5,157 nt of DNA from an uncultured Collinsella sp. (GTDB lineage: Bacteria > Actinomycetota > Coriobacteriia > Coriobacteriales > Coriobacteriaceae). Numbering within the stretch: the first letter of the stretch is position 1; each line of letters opens with the position of its first letter. Shown piece by piece: positions 3,009 through 5,157 of the stretch. Under the pieces are notes generated by a model. The model was not told the DNA's origin and made no database searches. It saw only the letters and a program-made list of their open reading frames with translations. The stretch is from contig CABUTP010000121.1 of NCBI GenBank assembly GCA_902494545.1, positions 1 through 5,157 of the forward strand. Direction: 5' to 3'. The position numbers and the translations under genes are program-made.

Positions 3009-5157
3009 TTAGAGATGCAGCACGCGGTCGCGGATCTCCTCGGTTCGACCCTGGTTCCAGAACTGGGTACCGATGTAGCCGCACGTACGACGAGCGACAT
3101 TCATCTTCTCCTGGTCGCGGTTGCCGCAGTTGGGGCACTCCCATACCAGCTTGCCATCGTCCTCGACAATCTTGATCTCACCGTCGTAGCCGCACACCTG
3201 GCAGTAGTCGCTCTTGGTGTTGAGCTCGGCGTACATGATGTTGTCGTAGATGTACTGCATCACGCGAATGACAGCCTTGAGGTTGTCCTGCATGTTGGGA
3301 ACCTCGACGTAGGAGATGGCACCGCCCGGCGAAAGCTGCTGGAACATACCCTCGAACTTGAGTTTGTCGAATGCGTCGATCTCCTCGGACACGTGGACGT
3401 GGTAGCTGTTGGTGATGTAGCCCTTGTCCGTCACGCCCGGGATAATGCCAAAACGGCGCTGCAGGCACTTGGCAAACTTGTAGGTCGTCGACTCAAGCGG
3501 GGTGCCGTACAGCGAGAAGTCGATATCGCTTTCGGCCTTCCACTCGGCGCACTTGTCGTTCATGTGCTGCATGACGGCCATGGCAAACGGCGTGCCCTCC
3601 TTCTCGGTGTGGCTGTGACCCGTCATGTACTTAACGCACTCATACAGGCCGGCATAGCCCAGGCTGATCGTAGAGTATCCGCCCACGAGCAGCTTGTCGA
3701 TCGTCTCGCCCTTCTTCAGACGCGCCAGGGCGCCGTATTGCCAAAGAATCGGCGCGGCGTCAGAAAGTGTACCCATCAGGCGCTCATGACGGCACAGCAG
3801 GGCACGGTGGCACAGCTCAAGGCGCTCATCGAAGATCTTCCAGAACTTGTCCATATCCTGGTGCGAGCTCAGTGCGACATCAGGCAGGTTGATGGTCACA
3901 ACGCCCTGGTTAAAGCGACCATAGTACTTGGGCTTGTTCGGGTCGTAGTTCAGCGCGTTGGCAACGTTGTTAAAACCGTTGCCCGAACGGTCGGGCGTCA
4001 GGAAACTGCGGCAACCCATGCAGGTGTAGCAATCGCCGTTGCCGGCGGTCTCGCCCTTAGACAGCTTGAGCTCGCGCATCTTCTTCTCGGAGATGTAATC
4101 GGGCACCATGCGCTTGGCGGTGCACTTGGCAGCCAGCTGGGTCAGGTAGAAGTACGGGGAATCCTCGTGAACGTTATCGTCCTCGAGTACATAGATAAGC
4201 TTGGGGAATGCCGGGGTAATCCACACGCCGGCCTCGTTCTTAACGCCCTCGTAGCGCTGGCGAAGCGTCTCCTCCACGATCATGGCAAGGTCGTGCTTCT
4301 CCTGAGGCGTACGGGCCTCGTTAAGATACATAAAGACCGTCACGAACGGCGCCTGGCCATTGGTGGTCATAAGGGTCACGACCTGATACTGAATCGTCTG
4401 AACGCCGCGACGGATCTCGTCACGCAGGCGGTCCTCAACAACCTCGCGGACCTTTTCGGGAGATGCGGAAACGCCGAGCTCCTCGAGCTCGCGGGCGACC
4501 TCGCCGCGAATCTTTTGACGGCTCACCTCGACGAACGGGGCAAGATGGGTCAGCGAAATCGACTGGCCACCGTACTGGGAGGAAGCAACCTGAGCGATGA
4601 TCTGCGTCGCGATGTTGCAGGCAGTCGAGAAGCTGTGCGGCTTCTCGATCAGCGTGCCCGAAATAACAGTACCGTTCTGGAGCATATCCTCCAGGTTCAC
4701 CAGGTCGCAGTTATGCATGTGCTGGGCAAAGTAGTCCGAATCATGGAAGTGAATCAGACCCTCATTGTGAGCATCCACAATCTCCTGGGGCAGCAGCACA
4801 CGCTGGGTCAGGTCCTTGGAGATCTCGCCGGCCATGTAGTCACGCTGAACGGAATTGACGGTCGGGTTCTTGTTGGAGTTCTCCTGCTTGACCTCTTCGT
4901 TGTTGCACTCAATCAGCGACAGAATCTTGTCGTCGGTCGTGTTCTTCTGGCGCTTCAGGCTCTGAACATAGCGATAGATGATGTAATGGCGAGCGACCTC
5001 GTAGCAGTCGAGACGCATAATCTCGTCCTCGACCAGATCCTGAATCTCCTCGACCGACACGGTGTGGCCCGCGTTCTCGCATGCCTCGGCGACGTTTTGC
5101 GCCGCATAAACCACCTGGCGGTCGGTTAGACGAGAGCTCTCCTCGACCTCCAAGTTA
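3009..5157 (-). CDS. nrdD: Anaerobic (class III) ribonucleoside-triphosphate reductase NrdD, 5' end outside the window
   Basis: NrdD reduces ribonucleoside triphosphates to dNTPs with a glycyl radical, usually with formate as reductant, under anaerobic conditions. Numbering here starts at the TTG codon 5151-5153. Residues 1-70 are the second half of the regulatory ATP-cone (VSVEEIQDLVEDEIM, then YEVARHYIIYRYVQ). The first half (the KRDG motif) is missing and the frame is open to the edge, so the TTG is internal and the real start lies beyond 5157. Catalytic parts are complete: HNCDLVNLEDM with C149, and CYTCMGCRSFLTPD with C381, the expected pair of active-site cysteines; a zinc site C651-x2-C654 and C673-x2-C676; and the radical motif RRTCGYIG with the radical glycine at G692. 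The gene ends in tandem stops TAATAA (3011-3006). It is activated by NrdG, encoded 425 nt downstream. Any NrdR box or promoter would lie outside the window. Nothing suggests inactivation. Confidence 0.97.
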   Translation of the reverse strand, partial: NLEVEESSRLTDRQVVYAAQNVAEACENAGHTVSVEEIQDLVEDEIMRLDCYEVARHYIIYRYVQSLKRQKNTTDDKILSLIECNNEEVKQENSNKNPTVNSVQRDYMAGEISKDLTQRVLLPQEIVDAHNEGLIHFHDSDYFAQHMHNCDLVNLEDMLQNGTVISGTLIEKPHSFSTACNIATQIIAQVASSQYGGQSISLTHLAPFVEVSRQKIRGEVARELEELGVSASPEKVREVVEDRLRDEIRRGVQTIQYQVVTLMTTNGQAPFVTVFMYLNEARTPQEKHDLAMIVEETLRQRYEGVKNEAGVWITPAFPKLIYVLEDDNVHEDSPYFYLTQLAAKCTAKRMVPDYISEKKMRELKLSKGETAGNGDCYTCMGCRSFLTPDRSGNGFNNVANALNYDPNKPKYYGRFNQGVVTINLPDVALSSHQDMDKFWKIFDERLELCHRALLCRHERLMGTLSDAAPILWQYGALARLKKGETIDKLLVGGYSTISLGYAGLYECVKYMTGHSHTEKEGTPFAMAVMQHMNDKCAEWKAESDIDFSLYGTPLESTTYKFAKCLQRRFGIIPGVTDKGYITNSYHVHVSEEIDAFDKLKFEGMFQQLSPGGAISYVEVPNMQDNLKAVIRVMQYIYDNIMYAELNTKSDYCQVCGYDGEIKIVEDDGKLVWECPNCGNRDQEKMNVARRTCGYIGTQFWNQGRTEEIRDRVLHL

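Noticed and set aside
3015..5129. A 704-codon open frame antisense to nrdD
   Set aside because: It is a complement-frame shadow produced by GC-rich codon bias. The protein is Val/Leu/Ala-rich, low in complexity and without motifs, while the opposite strand has an intact NrdD with all catalytic residues.
5151..5153. TTG as the true start of nrdD
   Set aside because: The frame is open to the window edge and the first half of the ATP-cone is missing, so the TTG codes for an internal leucine.

Overview
The window looks like chromosomal DNA of a fairly GC-rich anaerobe. An oxygen-sensitive class III ribonucleotide reductase (nrdD, nrdG) points to anaerobic growth. GC-rich codons, many antisense open frames and the overall protein style suggest an anaerobic actinobacterium such as a member of the Coriobacteriia (Collinsella-like). 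That placement is an impression from the sequence, not a search result.

Layout from left to right: positions 1-258 (+) hold the 3' end of a YgjP/SprT-like zinc metallopeptidase gene. It converges on a minus-strand block that reads, in transcription order, folE (GTP cyclohydrolase I, 1377-1934), an HD-domain phosphohydrolase (794-1375) and folB (dihydroneopterin aldolase, 265-750). Upstream of folE on the same strand are nrdG (2002-2583) and the 5'-truncated nrdD (3009-5157, running off the right edge). All five minus-strand genes could share transcripts. I see no convincing rho-independent terminator with a U-run between any of them.

folE and folB are the first enzyme and a later enzyme of dihydropterin/tetrahydrofolate synthesis. 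The HD protein lies exactly between them, its start 1 nt after the folE stop. It is therefore a candidate for the dephosphorylation step between dihydroneopterin triphosphate and dihydroneopterin. folP and folK are not in the window. nrdD is the glycyl-radical ribonucleotide reductase and nrdG is its radical-SAM activase.

The least ordinary part is the 425-nt spacer between nrdD and nrdG (2584-3008). It has no convincing gene but carries three nested repeat structures: a 137-bp element with 38/39-bp near-perfect inverted repeats directly behind nrdD, an imperfect ~26-bp direct duplication, and an 84-bp hairpin ending next to the nrdG Shine-Dalgarno sequence. These look like small dispersed palindromic or MITE-like elements, or structured intercistronic RNA. 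No clearly novel protein system is visible. The HD protein and the spacer are the items most worth following up.
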